Shown here one piece after another: positions 18,086 to 26,629 of a stretch of DNA of 64,000 nucleotides (its first letter is position 1; each line of letters begins with the position of its first letter). Source of the stretch: Acetobacteraceae bacterium B3987 (lineage in GTDB: Bacteria > Pseudomonadota > Alphaproteobacteria > Acetobacterales > Acetobacteraceae); NCBI GenBank assembly GCA_026537415.1, contig JAFNMF010000001.1:62610-126609 (forward strand), read 5' to 3'. A program made the translations under genes and the position numbers. The notes under the pieces were generated by a model. The model saw only the letters and a list, made by a program, of their open reading frames with translations, was not told the DNA's origin and made no database searches.

Positions 18086-19699
18086 TCAGGATTTCTTCAG
18101 GCCAGCACAGAGAGAGCAGACCGTGTCGTCCTGCTCTGGCAGGCACAGCATGTCGGGCCGTTCGTATTCGCCTTCGCAGGTGATGCAGCGGTGAAGAGTC
18201 GTGTTGGCCGTTCCATCGGAATGAAAGCGGGGTTCTTCAATGCCGTCATCCTCACGCAGCAGGTAGGTACGTCCCCGTGTTAGCAGGGCCAGAAGAGGCG
18301 TGGCGATGCTGGCGACCAGAAAGGCGATGAGGGCGGAGTAAGGCTGCAACCCGGCCCCTAATATGCCCTCATAGGCCAGAATGGAGACTACCGTGGCCAG
18401 CAGGAAGGCTCCCGTACCAACCGGATTGACCGCAGGCAGCATCGTCCGGCGGAACTCGGGTTCTTTCGGGGAGAGACCAAGCAGATATTTGTTGAAGACG
18501 ATATCCGCCGTGACGGTCATGATCCATGCAATGGCGCAGTCTGCATAGAGGCTGAGAATGGCCTGAAGGATGGAGAACATGTTGCCTTCCATCAGGGCCA
18601 GAGCCAGCAGCAGATTGATGACCAGAAAGACCAGCCGACCGGGGAAATGGCCTGTCAGTCGCGTATAGGCACTTGTCCATGCCAGCGAGCCTGAATAGGC
18701 GTTCGTGACATTGATCTTGATCTGGCTGATGACGACCAGCACGACGGCCAGAATCATGGCAAGGGTAGGGGTAAAGATGGTCTGTAGAGCAGCAAGGAAC
18801 TGATGCACAGGCTCGGTAGCCGTATGGGCTCCAACCTGCTTGAGGATGAAGACCGCCAGAAAGGCTCCGATGATCTGTTTCAGGGCACCTAGAACGACCC
18901 AGCCCGGCCCTGCCGCAATGACGCTGGCCCACCATGACAGGCGGTTTTCCTTCGTCCTTTCCGGCATGAAGCGGAGATAGTCGATTTGTTCGCCAATCTG
19001 CGCCATGAGGGCGAGAGCCACGCCGGAAGAAAGCATGATAGCGGAGAGACTCAGGGCTTCATGGCCCGAAAGGCCGGGGAAGCTGAGAAAATGCGGCACG
19101 AGGGCAGGCTGTTTATAGATGAGGTAGATTACTGGCCCCAGCATGAGCAGCAGCCAGAGCGGTGTTGTCCAGACCTGCATCTTGGCCAGAGCCTTCATGC
19201 CATAAAGGACGAAGGGGAAGACCACGAGGGTGGAAAGCAGATACCCGGCCCAGAGAGGCATCCCCAGCCCGAGAGCCAGCCCTTGCGCCATGATGGAGCC
19301 TTCCAGCGCAAAGAGAATACAGGTGAAGCTGGCAAAGACGAGTGATGTCAGGATGGACCCGCTATAACCGAACCCGGCCCCACGGGAGATGAGGTCAAGG
19401 TCGATATTATACCGGGCGGCATACCAAGCGAGTGGAAAGCCACTGATGAAAATGATGAAGGCGGCAACCAGAATGCCAAGAATGGCGTTCCATGTGCCGT
19501 AGGAAAGGGCGATGGAAGCACCGATGGAGAAGTCAGCCAGATAGGCGATGCCGCCTAGAGCCGTGATGGCCACAGTGGCAGGCGACCAGCGGCGGTAATG
19601 GCTGGGGGCATAGCGAAGCGGGTAATCATCATCGGCTCGCTTGCCGGTATGTCTGCCATCTGTTTGAAGAGAAGGCGTTGTCTGTTGGCCTGTACTCAT
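18086..19699 (-). CDS. NCS1-family purine/cytosine-type permease with Cys-rich C-terminal tail
   Basis: A 537-residue inner-membrane transporter with about 12 membrane segments between residues 40 and 475. ALGGIAYLADFSIGASIALS and NAYSGSLAWTSAYTRLTG resemble NCS1 (cytosine, allantoin, hydantoin) permeases. After the last helix the cytosolic tail reads HRCITCEGEYERPD, then MLCLPEQDDTVCSLCAGLKK: two CxxC pairs with one extra Cys between them, which looks like a small metal-binding knuckle not normal for NCS1 carriers. It faces the urease cluster tail to tail. A nitrogenous substrate that yields urea, such as allantoin or a purine, is a reasonable guess, not a demonstration. Confidence 0.8.
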   Translation of the reverse strand: MSTGQQTTPSLQTDGRHTGKRADDDYPLRYAPSHYRRWSPATVAITALGGIAYLADFSIGASIALSYGTWNAILGILVAAFIIFISGFPLAWYAARYNIDLDLISRGAGFGYSGSILTSLVFASFTCILFALEGSIMAQGLALGLGMPLWAGYLLSTLVVFPFVLYGMKALAKMQVWTTPLWLLLMLGPVIYLIYKQPALVPHFLSFPGLSGHEALSLSAIMLSSGVALALMAQIGEQIDYLRFMPERTKENRLSWWASVIAAGPGWVVLGALKQIIGAFLAVFILKQVGAHTATEPVHQFLAALQTIFTPTLAMILAVVLVVISQIKINVTNAYSGSLAWTSAYTRLTGHFPGRLVFLVINLLLALALMEGNMFSILQAILSLYADCAIAWIMTVTADIVFNKYLLGLSPKEPEFRRTMLPAVNPVGTGAFLLATVVSILAYEGILGAGLQPYSALIAFLVASIATPLLALLTRGRTYLLREDDGIEEPRFHSDGTANTTLHRCITCEGEYERPDMLCLPEQDDTVCSLCAGLKKS

Positions 19700-19786
19700 A
19701 GGGTGGTGTCTCCTTGTCTTCCGGGAGACAGCCTAGGACATTCATAACGAAACCGGAACAGTGAAAAATGTGTTTGTGTCCGGTTA

Positions 19787-19798
19787 CACCATATGGTG
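19787..19798. promoter_or_regulatory. Perfect 12-base palindrome, possible operator of the NCS1 permease
   Basis: CACCATATGGTG is its own reverse complement and lies 88 bases upstream of the permease start. A dimeric regulator site is plausible; no regulator gene is nearby. Confidence 0.35.
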
Positions 19799-19871
19799 AT
19801 CGCTATGGGGCGGTTGTGGGAACACTGGCCCAGTCATGCGCTGTTCTGACTGATTGGTAGCATATTTGTGT

Positions 19872-19893
19872 TATGTTACGTTTTTGTAACATA
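19872..19893. promoter_or_regulatory. Inverted repeat TATGTTAC-N6-GTAACATA
   Basis: Eight-base perfect arms separated by GTTTTT. It has the shape of a helix-turn-helix dimer site (arm centres about 14 bases apart). It lies 172 bases from the permease start and 175 bases from the orphan gene at 20068, so either could be the target. Confidence 0.4.
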
Positions 19894-20067
19894 GCTCTAT
19901 CTTTTGGTAATCATGGCATGAATTGCCCGTATTCATCAGGGGAAATAGCCTTTCCTGTATGGGGAAGGTTGTGATGAACGTGGTGGTGGGAGCTTTTAAG
20001 GGGCTGTGTGGAACGGGCCTGTTTTGGTAGAGTGCGCTTTGGCAATTTTTTTATCCAGGAGGGGGCC

Positions 20068-20583
20068 ATGGCCACAACTGCCAAAATCAGTGTTACTCTT
20101 GATCGTTCCAAGATGCTGAATTTCAACTCATCCATGTATGGGCCTGAGTTCCTTGAGCGTATTCTGGAGGCTGTGCAGGCTATTGCACCTGAGTCCTATC
20201 AGGTACAGGCTAATTTTGGCTCTGACATCGCTACGGTTGATGTTACCACAACAGAAGATGTGGAAGAGTTCCCCGATATTGCTGCAATTTATGTGGCTAT
20301 TCGGGAGACTTACGAAAAATGGAACCACGCTGTCCGTCAGATTGACGAAGAAAAGCTCGCAGACCTTCCTTTTGCGAAGGGGCAGCAGCTGGTGAAGACG
20401 GAAGAACATCGTGGTGAGGGTGAAGCCTCTGACCGCTTTGTCGTCATTGATGTTCATTATGATGATGAAGGATTCGTCGTTTACGAGATCGAGAAGCTGG
20501 ACCACGCAGGCAAGCCCGTTCCTGAGACCCGGGAAGCTGTGTCCCTCGAGTATCTTGAGGAAATCTTCACAGCTGCTCAGTAA
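20068..20583 (+). CDS. Unrecognised acidic cytosolic protein, 171 residues
   Basis: I do not recognise this protein. It has no signal peptide, membrane segment or cysteine, and is rich in Glu and Asp. Visible blocks include KISVTLDRSKMLNFNSS, PEFLERILEAVQAI, DVTTTEDVEEFPDIAAIY and FVVIDVHYDDEGFVVYEIE. The alternation of strands and helices suggests a compact alpha/beta fold. The start at 20068 has an excellent AGGAGGGGG site, codon use matches its neighbours, and a strong terminator follows, so it is a real single-gene unit. Confidence 0.75.
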   Translation: MATTAKISVTLDRSKMLNFNSSMYGPEFLERILEAVQAIAPESYQVQANFGSDIATVDVTTTEDVEEFPDIAAIYVAIRETYEKWNHAVRQIDEEKLADLPFAKGQQLVKTEEHRGEGEASDRFVVIDVHYDDEGFVVYEIEKLDHAGKPVPETREAVSLEYLEEIFTAAQ

Positions 20584-20600
20584 AATAGGGTTCATAGAGA

Positions 20601-20638
20601 AGCCACCATCGCCTTATGGGCGTGGTGGCTTTTTTTTA
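20601..20638 (+). terminator. Rho-independent terminator of the orphan gene
   Basis: AGCCACCA pairs with TGGTGGCT; after a one-base bulge CGCC pairs with GGCG, closing a short AT loop. At least eight T follow. It lies 17 bases after the stop. Confidence 0.88.
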
Positions 20639-20849
20639 TGATATGAGGGAAGGGCTTTTCCCTGTCATATCACCAACAGCGTTTCTGGCCTTGCTCAGAG
20701 CCTTTTCGTGGCATCTGGGTGAGATTGGCCGTGTGACCTCTCTGGTAGAAATGTTTTGTAACCATTAAGTAGCGCACATGTGAGGAGAAGGCCCGACAGG
20801 AAGAACCCGTTCGGCTTTCTCCGAGAGTGTTTGGAGAAAAGGTCACGGG

Positions 20850-22070
20850 ATGTTTCTGTATCATGGGCTATCGCATCTTTTTGCAGAAAGTCCGGAGCTG
20901 GCTTTTTTTCTGTCCGTTGGTCTCGGTTTCTGGGTCGGACGTATAAAAATTGGGATGTTCCAGCTTGGGGGGGTGGCTGGATCGTTACTAATGGCCGTAC
21001 TGCTTAGCCAATTTGGTGTGCATGTTGGGTCCAGCCTTAAAACCGTACTGTTTGTTTTGTTCATCTATGCGGTAGGGTACCGTAGTGGGCCGGGTTTTTT
21101 TCGTTCATTAGGGCGGCAATCTCTTAGGGAGGTCGCCTTAGCCGTCATCATGGCCACTAGTGCGTTTGCAACGGTAATTGGGGTCGGGCGGTTATTCCAT
21201 CTTGATAAAGGTATGGCGGCCGGTCTGGCTGCGGGTGGGTTAACCCAGTCTGCCATCATCGGCACGGCCAGTTCTGCGTTGGAGAAGCTGGGCCTGCCCT
21301 TGGTGCAGGTGCAGCAGATGCAGGCGAATGTCGCCGTGGGTTACGCTGTGACCTATATCTTTGGCTCCATCGGGACCATCATCTTTTGTGTGAATATCCT
21401 GCCGCTCTGTATGCGTTGTAATATGCGGGATGATGCGTTGAAGGCAGTATCATTGCCAGAGGATGCAGAAGAAAATGCGCTTCCGGCTGTTCAGGAGGAA
21501 GGAGCATCCCGGCAAGCGGCAGTGCCTGTCGCTACGGATCTCGTTTATAACATGCTGGGCATGGCGTTAGGGCTGGTGTTCGGGTTGGTGGTTGTTCGGC
21601 TGGGGGGTGTGCCCATCACGCTGGGAAGTGGCGGCGGGGCTTTGCTGTCTGGCCTGTTGTTCGGTTGGTGGCATGGGCGACACCCCACTTATGGGGAGAT
21701 GCCATCCTCCGTTTGTCTGCTCTGGGGCAGTTTCGGTCTGGCAGGATTTGTCGCCGTGACAGGGTTGCAGACAGGCGGACAGGTTGTGGAGATCATTGCT
21801 CGTCAGGGAGTTCTGATTCTCTTGCTGGGTATGGTCGTGACTATCGTTCCGCTGGTTGTGACAGCTCTTGCCGGACGCTTTCTGTTAGGCTATCGGAATG
21901 TTGCCCTTTTTGCTGGGGCTCTGGCGGGAACACGCAGTTCCAACCCGGCTTTTGGCGAGGTTCTGGCCAAGGCTGGCCATAGCAGCCCCACCATTCCTTT
22001 TGCCATTACCTATGCCGTGGCCAATGTATTGCTGACATTATTGGGCCCGCTTATTGTTGCTTTTGTCTAA
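20850..22070 (+). CDS. AspT-like (aspartate:alanine exchanger family) transporter
   Basis: A 406-residue inner-membrane protein made of two AspT-type membrane halves. The first half carries GGLTQSAIIGTASSALEKLG; the second has GTRSSNPAFGEVLAKAG, matching the paired signature loops of the AAE family. The central cytosolic loop (about residues 190-230) is short, so the TrkA-C domains of full-length AspT/YbjL proteins (about 550 residues) are missing. The asparaginase gene begins 16 bases after its stop, which points to a dicarboxylic amino acid substrate. ATG 20850 is preceded by GGAGAAAAGGT. Confidence 0.78.
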   Translation: MFLYHGLSHLFAESPELAFFLSVGLGFWVGRIKIGMFQLGGVAGSLLMAVLLSQFGVHVGSSLKTVLFVLFIYAVGYRSGPGFFRSLGRQSLREVALAVIMATSAFATVIGVGRLFHLDKGMAAGLAAGGLTQSAIIGTASSALEKLGLPLVQVQQMQANVAVGYAVTYIFGSIGTIIFCVNILPLCMRCNMRDDALKAVSLPEDAEENALPAVQEEGASRQAAVPVATDLVYNMLGMALGLVFGLVVVRLGGVPITLGSGGGALLSGLLFGWWHGRHPTYGEMPSSVCLLWGSFGLAGFVAVTGLQTGGQVVEIIARQGVLILLLGMVVTIVPLVVTALAGRFLLGYRNVALFAGALAGTRSSNPAFGEVLAKAGHSSPTIPFAITYAVANVLLTLLGPLIVAFV

Positions 22071-22086
22071 AAAGGTCCCACTGCCA

Positions 22087-23223
22087 ATGACCATTCGTCG
22101 TATGCTGACCGTTCTTAAAGCCCGTACGGGGGCCCGGCATTATGTAAAAACGGCTTGTTCTGCTGTCAGGATGTTGCCGTTGAGTGCCGGTTTGATGGCT
22201 GCTGCGCCAGCTTCGGCGGATGTGGGGCAGAATGTGGCCCGTCTTCCTCGTGTGCTTGTTCTGGCAACGGGTGGAACCATTGCCGGTAAAGCGGATCCCC
22301 GTTCTGCCATTGGCTATGATGCTGGCTCCACAACGGGGCAACAGCTTGTGGACGCCGTACCGGGGGTAGAGCGTCTTGCACAGCTTCACGTGGAGCAGAT
22401 TGCTAATATTCCCTCGCAGGATATGAACCATAAGGTCTGGTTCCGGCTTGTCGAGCGTATCAACAAAGCCTTCGCCCAGCATGAGGCCGATGCTGTGGTC
22501 ATCACTCACGGTACGGATACGATGGAAGAAACGGCGTTCTTTCTGGATACCGTTCTGCATCATGAGCAGCCTGTGGTGATGACGGGGTCGATGCGTCCCG
22601 GTTCGGCCATTAGTGCGGATGGCCCTGCCAATATTTATGAGGCCGTCAAGGTGGCCGCACATCCGCAGGCAAGAGGGCGTGGTGTGCTGGTAGTGCTGAA
22701 TGATACTATCCATGCGGCACATTGGGTTAGCAAAGCCGACAGCACGGCCCTGCAGACATTCGTTTCCCGTAATGCGGGGCCAGTTGGGATTGTGGACCCG
22801 GCTGCTGTTCGTTTCTATGGTCCTGCCCGTGCCCGTCTGTCTCTTCCGCTGCCAGCTGGTACGGACCTTCCCTCTGTGGATGTAATTTATGCTCATGCGG
22901 ATATGGATGGCCGCCAGATTGATGAGGCCATCCGTGCCGGTGTGAAGGGGATTGTCATTGCCGGGATGGGCGATGGCAATGTATCTGCTTCGGCTTTACA
23001 GGCGTTGGACAGGGCCGTTGCCGCTGGGCTGGTGGTTGTGCGGTCCAGCCGTGTCGGAGACGGCTTTGTGAACCGTAATGTTGAAGTGGACGATGATGCT
23101 CATCATTTTGTTGCGTCTTATGACCTGAACCCGCAGAAGGCCCGCTTGTTGCTTCAGCTTCTTCTGGCAGGTGGTGTGAAGGATGTAGCGGCGGTGCAGC
23201 GCGTTTTTGCTTTCGGGTATTGA
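22087..23223 (+). CDS. Exported type II L-asparaginase
   Basis: Hydrolyses asparagine to aspartate and ammonia. The 378-residue precursor starts with a basic, then hydrophobic segment (MLPLSAGLMAAAPASA, cleavage predicted near residue 45), so the enzyme is periplasmic. Catalytic motifs are VLATGGTIAGKA with the nucleophilic Thr, and VVITHGTDTMEETAFFLD with the second Thr, Asp and the following Lys-region VVMTGSMRPG. It forms an operon with the AspT-like exchanger, which could import the aspartate it releases. Glutaminase side activity cannot be excluded. Confidence 0.9.
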   Translation: MTIRRMLTVLKARTGARHYVKTACSAVRMLPLSAGLMAAAPASADVGQNVARLPRVLVLATGGTIAGKADPRSAIGYDAGSTTGQQLVDAVPGVERLAQLHVEQIANIPSQDMNHKVWFRLVERINKAFAQHEADAVVITHGTDTMEETAFFLDTVLHHEQPVVMTGSMRPGSAISADGPANIYEAVKVAAHPQARGRGVLVVLNDTIHAAHWVSKADSTALQTFVSRNAGPVGIVDPAAVRFYGPARARLSLPLPAGTDLPSVDVIYAHADMDGRQIDEAIRAGVKGIVIAGMGDGNVSASALQALDRAVAAGLVVVRSSRVGDGFVNRNVEVDDDAHHFVASYDLNPQKARLLLQLLLAGGVKDVAAVQRVFAFGY

Positions 23224-23298
23224 TTGCTTCGCCACGTCCCTTACCTTGATGTGAATCGTTAGTAGATCAGTGCTAACAGGTTTAGGGAGGGTACAGGC

Positions 23299-24531
23299 GT
23301 GGATGAACCAGTGCGGAATGAAATGGCAGGGCCGAAGGTGTTGCCTGCTGCCCGTCTCACACGGCGTGGGCTGCTGGGGGGGCTTGCCGGACTGGCGGCA
23401 TCTCCAGCAGTGGGGCACGCTCTCGGCTCCATTGCCTCCAGCCCAAGCGTGATGTCATCACCGCCCCGCACATGGGGTGTGGATGATACGCCGACGAATC
23501 TGCCGGACCCGGATGTGCTGGCACTTGACCCATCTTTCGGGCTTGTAAATTACGGTAACTCACCTTTGCGGAAGCTTTGGCAGGGGAATGGCTGGTTGGA
23601 AGGACCGGCTTGGTGTACGGTCGGGCGTTTTCTATTATTGAGCGATACAATCACGAGTTGTCAGTATCGGTATGATCCCGAAGATGGCCCGCAGGGGCAT
23701 ATGAGCCTGTATCGGCGGGAAAGTTTTAACGCCAATGGCAATACATTCGATGCTGAGGGGCGGTTGATTACCTGCGAGCATGGAATGCGGCGGGTCATTC
23801 GTTGGGAGCATGATGGCAGCGTAAGTGTTCTGGCTGATCGGTATCGGGGAAAGACGCTTAACTCTCCCAATGATGTCGTCGTGGCCCCTGATGGCAGCAT
23901 CTGGTTCACTGACCCCGCTTATGGGGATGGCGTGGTGGAAGGCCATGCTGATGTGGACGGTCCCGCTAACCCGCAGCGTCATCTTAACCCGTATCTGGAT
24001 GCAGAGCTGACCTCCCAATATGGCGGATTACGGCGGCAGGAAGATCATACATTCCGGATTGATGCGAAGACCGGAAAGGTCGAGGCTATATTGGGGCAGA
24101 AAGATGTAGCAGGGCCGAATGGCCTGTGCTTCTCGCCCGATGGTACCCGGCTTTATGTGGCGTCCTCTGGCGTTGCAGCCGGTTCGCAGCCGCCATTGCC
24201 TGACCATGCGATTCATGTGTTCGACATGAAGCAGGGACGCCCGACCAATGGGCGGCTCTTTACGGATTTCACGTTAGCAGGGCGGGCCATGCGCCCTGAT
24301 GGGCTTCGTACTGATGTGGAGGGTAACCTCTGGTGTGGAGCGTGGGGTCCGTTAGGGCTGTGTGGTGTGTTTATCTATAACCCTCATGGGCAGATGATTG
24401 GCCGTATCCGGCTGCCTGTTGGTTGCTCGAACCTTACCTTTGGCGGGCCAAAGCGTAATATCCTCTATATGTGCTGCGGCACAGCCCTTTTCAGCCTCAT
24501 CACCGCCACGCAGGGCGCAGGCCATAGCTGA
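23299..24531 (+). CDS. Exported SMP-30/gluconolactonase-family protein
   Basis: A 410-residue six-bladed propeller protein. The N terminus has LTRRGLLGGLAGLAA, a twin-arginine-type export signal, followed by a mature region with family blocks WLEGPAWC, NGNTFDAEGRLITCEHG, LNSPNDVVVAPDGSIWFTDP, GPNGLCFSPDGTRLYVA and MRPDGLRTDVEGNLW. The metal ligands of the family (Glu in LEGP, Asn in SPND, Asp in RPDG) are present. The likely reaction is hydrolysis of glucono-delta-lactone in the periplasm, matching periplasmic glucose oxidation. GTG at 23299 is supported by GGAGG at 23286-23290. Confidence 0.85.
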   Translation: MDEPVRNEMAGPKVLPAARLTRRGLLGGLAGLAASPAVGHALGSIASSPSVMSSPPRTWGVDDTPTNLPDPDVLALDPSFGLVNYGNSPLRKLWQGNGWLEGPAWCTVGRFLLLSDTITSCQYRYDPEDGPQGHMSLYRRESFNANGNTFDAEGRLITCEHGMRRVIRWEHDGSVSVLADRYRGKTLNSPNDVVVAPDGSIWFTDPAYGDGVVEGHADVDGPANPQRHLNPYLDAELTSQYGGLRRQEDHTFRIDAKTGKVEAILGQKDVAGPNGLCFSPDGTRLYVASSGVAAGSQPPLPDHAIHVFDMKQGRPTNGRLFTDFTLAGRAMRPDGLRTDVEGNLWCGAWGPLGLCGVFIYNPHGQMIGRIRLPVGCSNLTFGGPKRNILYMCCGTALFSLITATQGAGHS

Positions 24532-24630
24532 CGGCCTGCTTGAGGTTACCCACAGTTCCAGCGGATGGAATGGTGGAGGAATCGGGGACGATGGTGTGAA
24601 TCGTGGGTATGGAGTTTCAAGGAGATAGAG

Positions 24631-25251
24631 ATGTTAAAGGAGGGTGGTTTTTGGCAGGGATTTACAAGTGAAAGGTCTGTGCGGTTGGCAATGGCCGGCT
24701 CACGTGTGGGGATGGTGTTTGGTGGGGCGTTTCTGATTGCTTGTCTTGGTAGCTATCCGACCTACAATGCGCTGGAGACCGATGGTGCCGGAAATGGTTT
24801 GGCATGTCGTCTGGCTTCTGTTGCCTATCATGATTATCGGTGGGCAGTTCTGTGGCTCTTTTTAGGTACGCTATGTTCTTTGTTTTCGTTTATAATATCA
24901 GTGAACAAAGAAAAAGATTTATACAAAAATCTTTATTATATTTCATATCGTGATGTCATCTTTATATACCCACCATTATTATTAGTATGTATTTTTTACG
25001 TAGGGGCGACTTCAGTTATGCTTCAATTTTTAACGCAGAGCTCCCAGCCTGCACTTGTAGCCATGAAGCAGCCATTAGATGGCTACATATGTCCTCCCCC
25101 AGAGCCAAAAAAATCTCATAGAGAGGCGGAACTTTCTAGTACTGAGATGGTTACAGATAACCCACTCGTTTCACCAATCCAGCCTCATCCACCTCATAAA
25201 CCAGAGGCGTCCCGGTCGGGACTTCCAGCGTCCGTGACTCTTCCGGGCTGA
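24631..25251 (+). CDS. Unrecognised inner-membrane protein with Pro-rich tail overlapping gpmA
   Basis: A 206-residue protein with three probable membrane segments (about residues 24-43, 71-91 and 109-130). A proline-rich cytosolic or periplasmic tail starts near residue 148. I do not recognise a family. The ribosome site AAGGAG precedes ATG 24631. The sequence becomes AT-rich after about 24880. The last 33 residues are encoded by the antisense of the gpmA 3' end (101 shared bases), which suggests that an original stop codon was lost and the frame runs on into the neighbour. Confidence 0.6.
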   Translation: MLKEGGFWQGFTSERSVRLAMAGSRVGMVFGGAFLIACLGSYPTYNALETDGAGNGLACRLASVAYHDYRWAVLWLFLGTLCSLFSFIISVNKEKDLYKNLYYISYRDVIFIYPPLLLVCIFYVGATSVMLQFLTQSSQPALVAMKQPLDGYICPPPEPKKSHREAELSSTEMVTDNPLVSPIQPHPPHKPEASRSGLPASVTLPG

Positions 25252-25843
25252 GACTATCCAGATGCCCGATGAGGGCACGCATGACTGTACCATGTGTGAC
25301 GACAAGCAGGGATTGGCCCTGCCGTAGGCTGGGGAGCAGCGTGTTTTCCCAGTAGGGAAGAACCCGTTGCATGGTCGTGGCCAGACTTTCCCCACGGGGG
25401 ATATCGGCTACGGGAAGGGTAGCATAACGTGGGTCATGGCCGGGATAGTGGGGGCTGTCCAAGGTAACCTCTGGTGGAGTGACATCAAAGCCGCGTCGCC
25501 ATTGCTGCACCTGTTCCTGCCCGTAACGGGCGACGGTGTCTTCTTTGTTCAGCCCCTGTAATGCGCCGTAATGGCGTTCATTCAGTCGCCAGCTCTTATG
25601 TTCTGGCAACCATGCCTGATCTAGCTCATCCAGACAGTGATGAAGCGTATGGATGGTGCGTCTGAGCATGGAGCAGTGGACGGCATCAAACTGTAAGCCA
25701 TGCTCCCGCATCAATTGGCCGGCTCTACGGGCCTCCTCATGGCCATTGAGGGACAGGTCAAGATCATTCCAGCCTGTAAAGAGGTTGGCTTCATTGCCCA
25801 GACTCTGCCCGTGGCGCATCAGTACCAGTTTTGCCTGTGCCAT
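25151..25843 (-). CDS. gpmA: 2,3-bisphosphoglycerate-dependent phosphoglycerate mutase
   Basis: Interconverts 3- and 2-phosphoglycerate in glycolysis. The 230-residue protein shows the phosphohistidine motif LVLMRHGQSLGNEANLFTGW (His11), the acid/base motif LNERHYGALQGLNK, and VVTHGTVMRALIGHL with the second active-site His. Length and order match the dPGM family. The start is preceded on its strand by AAGGAGGTCATC. Its 3' end overlaps the converging membrane-protein gene. Confidence 0.95.
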   Translation of the reverse strand: MAQAKLVLMRHGQSLGNEANLFTGWNDLDLSLNGHEEARRAGQLMREHGLQFDAVHCSMLRRTIHTLHHCLDELDQAWLPEHKSWRLNERHYGALQGLNKEDTVARYGQEQVQQWRRGFDVTPPEVTLDSPHYPGHDPRYATLPVADIPRGESLATTMQRVLPYWENTLLPSLRQGQSLLVVTHGTVMRALIGHLDSLSPEESRTLEVPTGTPLVYEVDEAGLVKRVGYL

Positions 25844-26024
25844 GATGACCTCCTTATTTCGTGCAGTGCGACAATGCTTGTACCTGTCCTACCGTATCAG
25901 AATGGCAGGATATACCAGACTAGGAAAGATGGTGGGTATCATAGTGGCGCATAGCTTATGATACTTGTCAGGACGATGAATATACGCCATCCCTTTATAG
26001 AGTGATTATACAGGAGAGGGACTT

Positions 26025-26564
26025 ATGACTGACCATCAGCAGAATAGTTTATTAAAGCAGGAAGGTAATTGTGGAATCATCATGGGGATTCTGATTGTCC
26101 TTACCGGTATTTTCATGGCGATGGCACCTGTCTTGACCGTCATTTCTCTGACGGCATTACTGGCTTTTAGTCTGCTGGTAACAGGCGTTTTTACGCTGGT
26201 GGATGTGTTCCGTCGTGCAGGTATGGAGCGTCGGATGCTTGATGGTCTTTTGGGCCTTATCTGCATCATTTTGTCGTTCCTGATCTTTTTTAATCCCGTT
26301 GGGTCGGCAGTTGGGCTGACAATCTGGGTGGCTGCATGGTTCATCGTGCGTGGCGTGATGGAATTGGCCGGGATGGGGGCTTCCCCGTATGGACGCAGCT
26401 TCATGGCACTGGATGCTATCGTCAACATCGTGCTGGGTGTGACCCTGTTCTGCATGAACCCGATCATGGCGCAGGCTGCTCTGGGTTACTATGTGGCCAT
26501 CAGCTTGATGTTCTGGGGCTTCTCGGTGATTCACCGTAGTGTCCTCATCAAGCATCTGGGCTGA
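26025..26564 (+). CDS. HdeD / DUF308 family membrane protein
   Basis: A 179-residue protein with six predicted membrane helices arranged as repeated hairpins (GIIMGILIVLTGIFMAMAP, LLGLICIILSFLIFFNP, ALDAIVNIVLGVTLFCMNP), the repeat pattern of HdeD. HdeD is linked to acid resistance at high cell density in enterobacteria; a comparable role in an acid-producing bacterium is attractive but inferred. Single gene with CAGGAGAGG before ATG and its own terminator. Confidence 0.85.
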   Translation: MTDHQQNSLLKQEGNCGIIMGILIVLTGIFMAMAPVLTVISLTALLAFSLLVTGVFTLVDVFRRAGMERRMLDGLLGLICIILSFLIFFNPVGSAVGLTIWVAAWFIVRGVMELAGMGASPYGRSFMALDAIVNIVLGVTLFCMNPIMAQAALGYYVAISLMFWGFSVIHRSVLIKHLG

Positions 26565-26594
26565 GAATTATTCCCCGATGTGAGGGAGTATGGA

Positions 26595-26620
26595 AACCCG
26601 GCCATAAGGCCGGGTTTTTT
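26595..26620 (+). terminator. Rho-independent terminator after the HdeD-like gene
   Basis: AACCCGGCC and GGCCGGGTT form a perfect nine-pair stem with an ATAA loop, followed by a run of T. It also lies just beyond the 3' end of the converging idh gene and may act on both. Confidence 0.92.
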
Positions 26621-26629
26621 GTAGGGGGA

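Larger units (their letters stand above)
19700..20067. other. Intergenic region between divergent genes (NCS1 permease and orphan protein)
   Basis: These 368 bases hold no credible gene. They must contain promoters in both directions and include two inverted repeats, listed separately. The part nearest the plus-strand gene ends in a strong AGGAGGGGG ribosome site at 20057-20065. Confidence 0.7.
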
